7,113 nt of DNA from CAZLLV01 sp964560325 (lineage in GTDB: Bacteria > Acidobacteriota > Thermoanaerobaculia > Multivoradales > DATKCC01): NCBI GenBank assembly GCA_964560325.1, contig CAZLLV010000379.1, forward strand, positions 1-7,113. The letters are read 5' to 3'. The position numbers and the translations under genes were made by a program. This document shows positions 6,444-7,113 of the stretch, piece after piece (the stretch's first letter is position 1; each line of letters starts with the position of its first letter). Under the pieces are notes generated by a model. The model ran no database searches and was not told the origin of the DNA. It worked only from the letters and a program-made list of their open reading frames with translations.

Positions 6444-7113
6444 ATGAGCGACACGAAGAAGGCCCTGCACGTGGGGATCGACCTCGGCACCTCGCGCAGC
6501 TCGATCTCGTCGTCGAACGACGAGCGGCACGTGGTCCAGAGCTACGTCGGCTGGCCGGCCGACATGGTGGCGCGCACGGTTTTGAAGAAGGCCGTCCTGG
6601 TCGGCGACGAGGCGGTCGACAACCGGCCGATGCTCGACCTCTACCGGCCGCTCGAGGAGGGGCTGATCAAGAAGGGCTCGAGCCGCGACGAGGCTGCGGT
6701 GGCCGAGCTCCTGCGCCACCTGCTGAAGCTCGCGGGGGCGGAGAAGGGCAACGGTGCGGGCACCGTGCGCGCGGTGGTCGGGGTGCCGGCGAAGGCGCTG
6801 CGGGTCAACAAGCAGAGCCTGCGCGAGGCGGTCGGTCCGCTGGTCGACCAGCTGATGATCGTCTCCGAGCCGTTCGCGGTCGCCTACGGGCTCGACGCCC
6901 TGCTGCACTCGATGGTGATCGACATCGGCGCCGGCACGGCCGACTTCTGCGTCATGCGCGGCCGGATGCCGACCGAGGAGGACCAGCGGACGCTGACGAC
7001 CGCGGGCGACTGGGTCGACGAGCAGCTGACGGCGGCGATCCGGGAGAAGTACCCGGACGCGGACTTCACGATCCACATGGTGCGCGGCTGGAAGGAGCAC
7101 CACAGCTTCGTCG
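6444..7113 (+). CDS. MamK-family actin-like ATPase, N-terminal two-thirds, cut by the right edge
   Basis: The frame is open from ATG 6444 to the window end (223 codons, no stop). Actin-fold signatures are the phosphate-1 loop VGIDLGTSRSS (residues 10-20), the connect-1 segment VSEPFAVAYGLD (140-151) and the phosphate-2 loop VIDIGAGTAD (158-167). Recalled MamK sequences share features lacking in MreB, ParM or DnaK: VGDEA near residue 50, GVPAKAL with a following VNK, SEPFxVxYGLD, and after phosphate 2 the block EDQRTLTTAGDWVDEQL. Glu142 and Asp160 match the MamK ATPase residues I recall as Glu143 and Asp161. MamK polymerises into ATP-dependent filaments that align magnetosomes; homologues also occur in non-magnetotactic bacteria. 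No other magnetosome gene is visible, so the role here is inferred to be a general cytoskeletal one. It follows the amidase by 6 nt; AAGGA at 6427-6431 is a weak, distant ribosome binding site, consistent with coupling. Confidence 0.88.
   Translation, partial: MSDTKKALHVGIDLGTSRSSISSSNDERHVVQSYVGWPADMVARTVLKKAVLVGDEAVDNRPMLDLYRPLEEGLIKKGSSRDEAAVAELLRHLLKLAGAEKGNGAGTVRAVVGVPAKALRVNKQSLREAVGPLVDQLMIVSEPFAVAYGLDALLHSMVIDIGAGTADFCVMRGRMPTEEDQRTLTTAGDWVDEQLTAAIREKYPDADFTIHMVRGWKEHHSFV

Noticed and set aside
4551..7103. An 850-codon open frame on the minus strand antisense to the amidase and actin genes
   Set aside because: Only its last 187 codons (from the ATG at 5114) look protein-like. The rest is Arg/His/Gly/Val-rich antisense shadow of two clearly recognised plus-strand genes.

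Overview
The window is a high-GC (visibly about 70 %) bacterial segment, Gram-negative in character: it has a proteobacterial-type topoisomerase IV pair, a membrane-anchored AmiA/B/C-like amidase, and long antisense open frames created only by GC-rich codon usage. The lineage cannot be fixed from this sequence. ParE and ParC look gammaproteobacterial, but the orphan genes around them do not identify a genus. A deep high-GC lineage such as an Acidobacteriota member is possible.

Layout. Positions 1-3012 on the minus strand hold a parE-parC operon: parE is complete (651 aa) and parC runs off the left edge (349 codons seen). Positions 3013-3603 form a roughly 590-base non-coding block. It contains two GGGTC-N7-GACCC dyads upstream of parE, an AT-rich patch likely to carry promoters, and a structured stretch of about 170 nt ending in a strong plus-strand intrinsic terminator (3398-3427) with no coding sequence in front of it. 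That stretch is a candidate small RNA or attenuator leader. A plus-strand TPR-like orphan follows (3604-4530, TTG start behind a perfect Shine-Dalgarno), facing tail to tail a minus-strand single-pass membrane orphan (4551-5114).

A divergent promoter region (5115-5306) leads into a plus-strand operon. Its first gene is a membrane-anchored Amidase_3 peptidoglycan hydrolase (5307-6437) with all zinc and catalytic residues and an AmiA/B/C-like inserted helix. Six bases later comes an actin-family ATPase (6444 to the right edge) whose closest recalled relative is MamK, the magnetosome filament protein, rather than MreB, ParM or FtsA.

The coupling of a cell-wall amidase with a MamK-type actin, with no magnetosome gene in view, is the most interesting content. 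It suggests a cytoskeletal filament used in wall remodelling, division or positioning. Two real genes, parC and the actin, are open at the window edges and are easy to miss.
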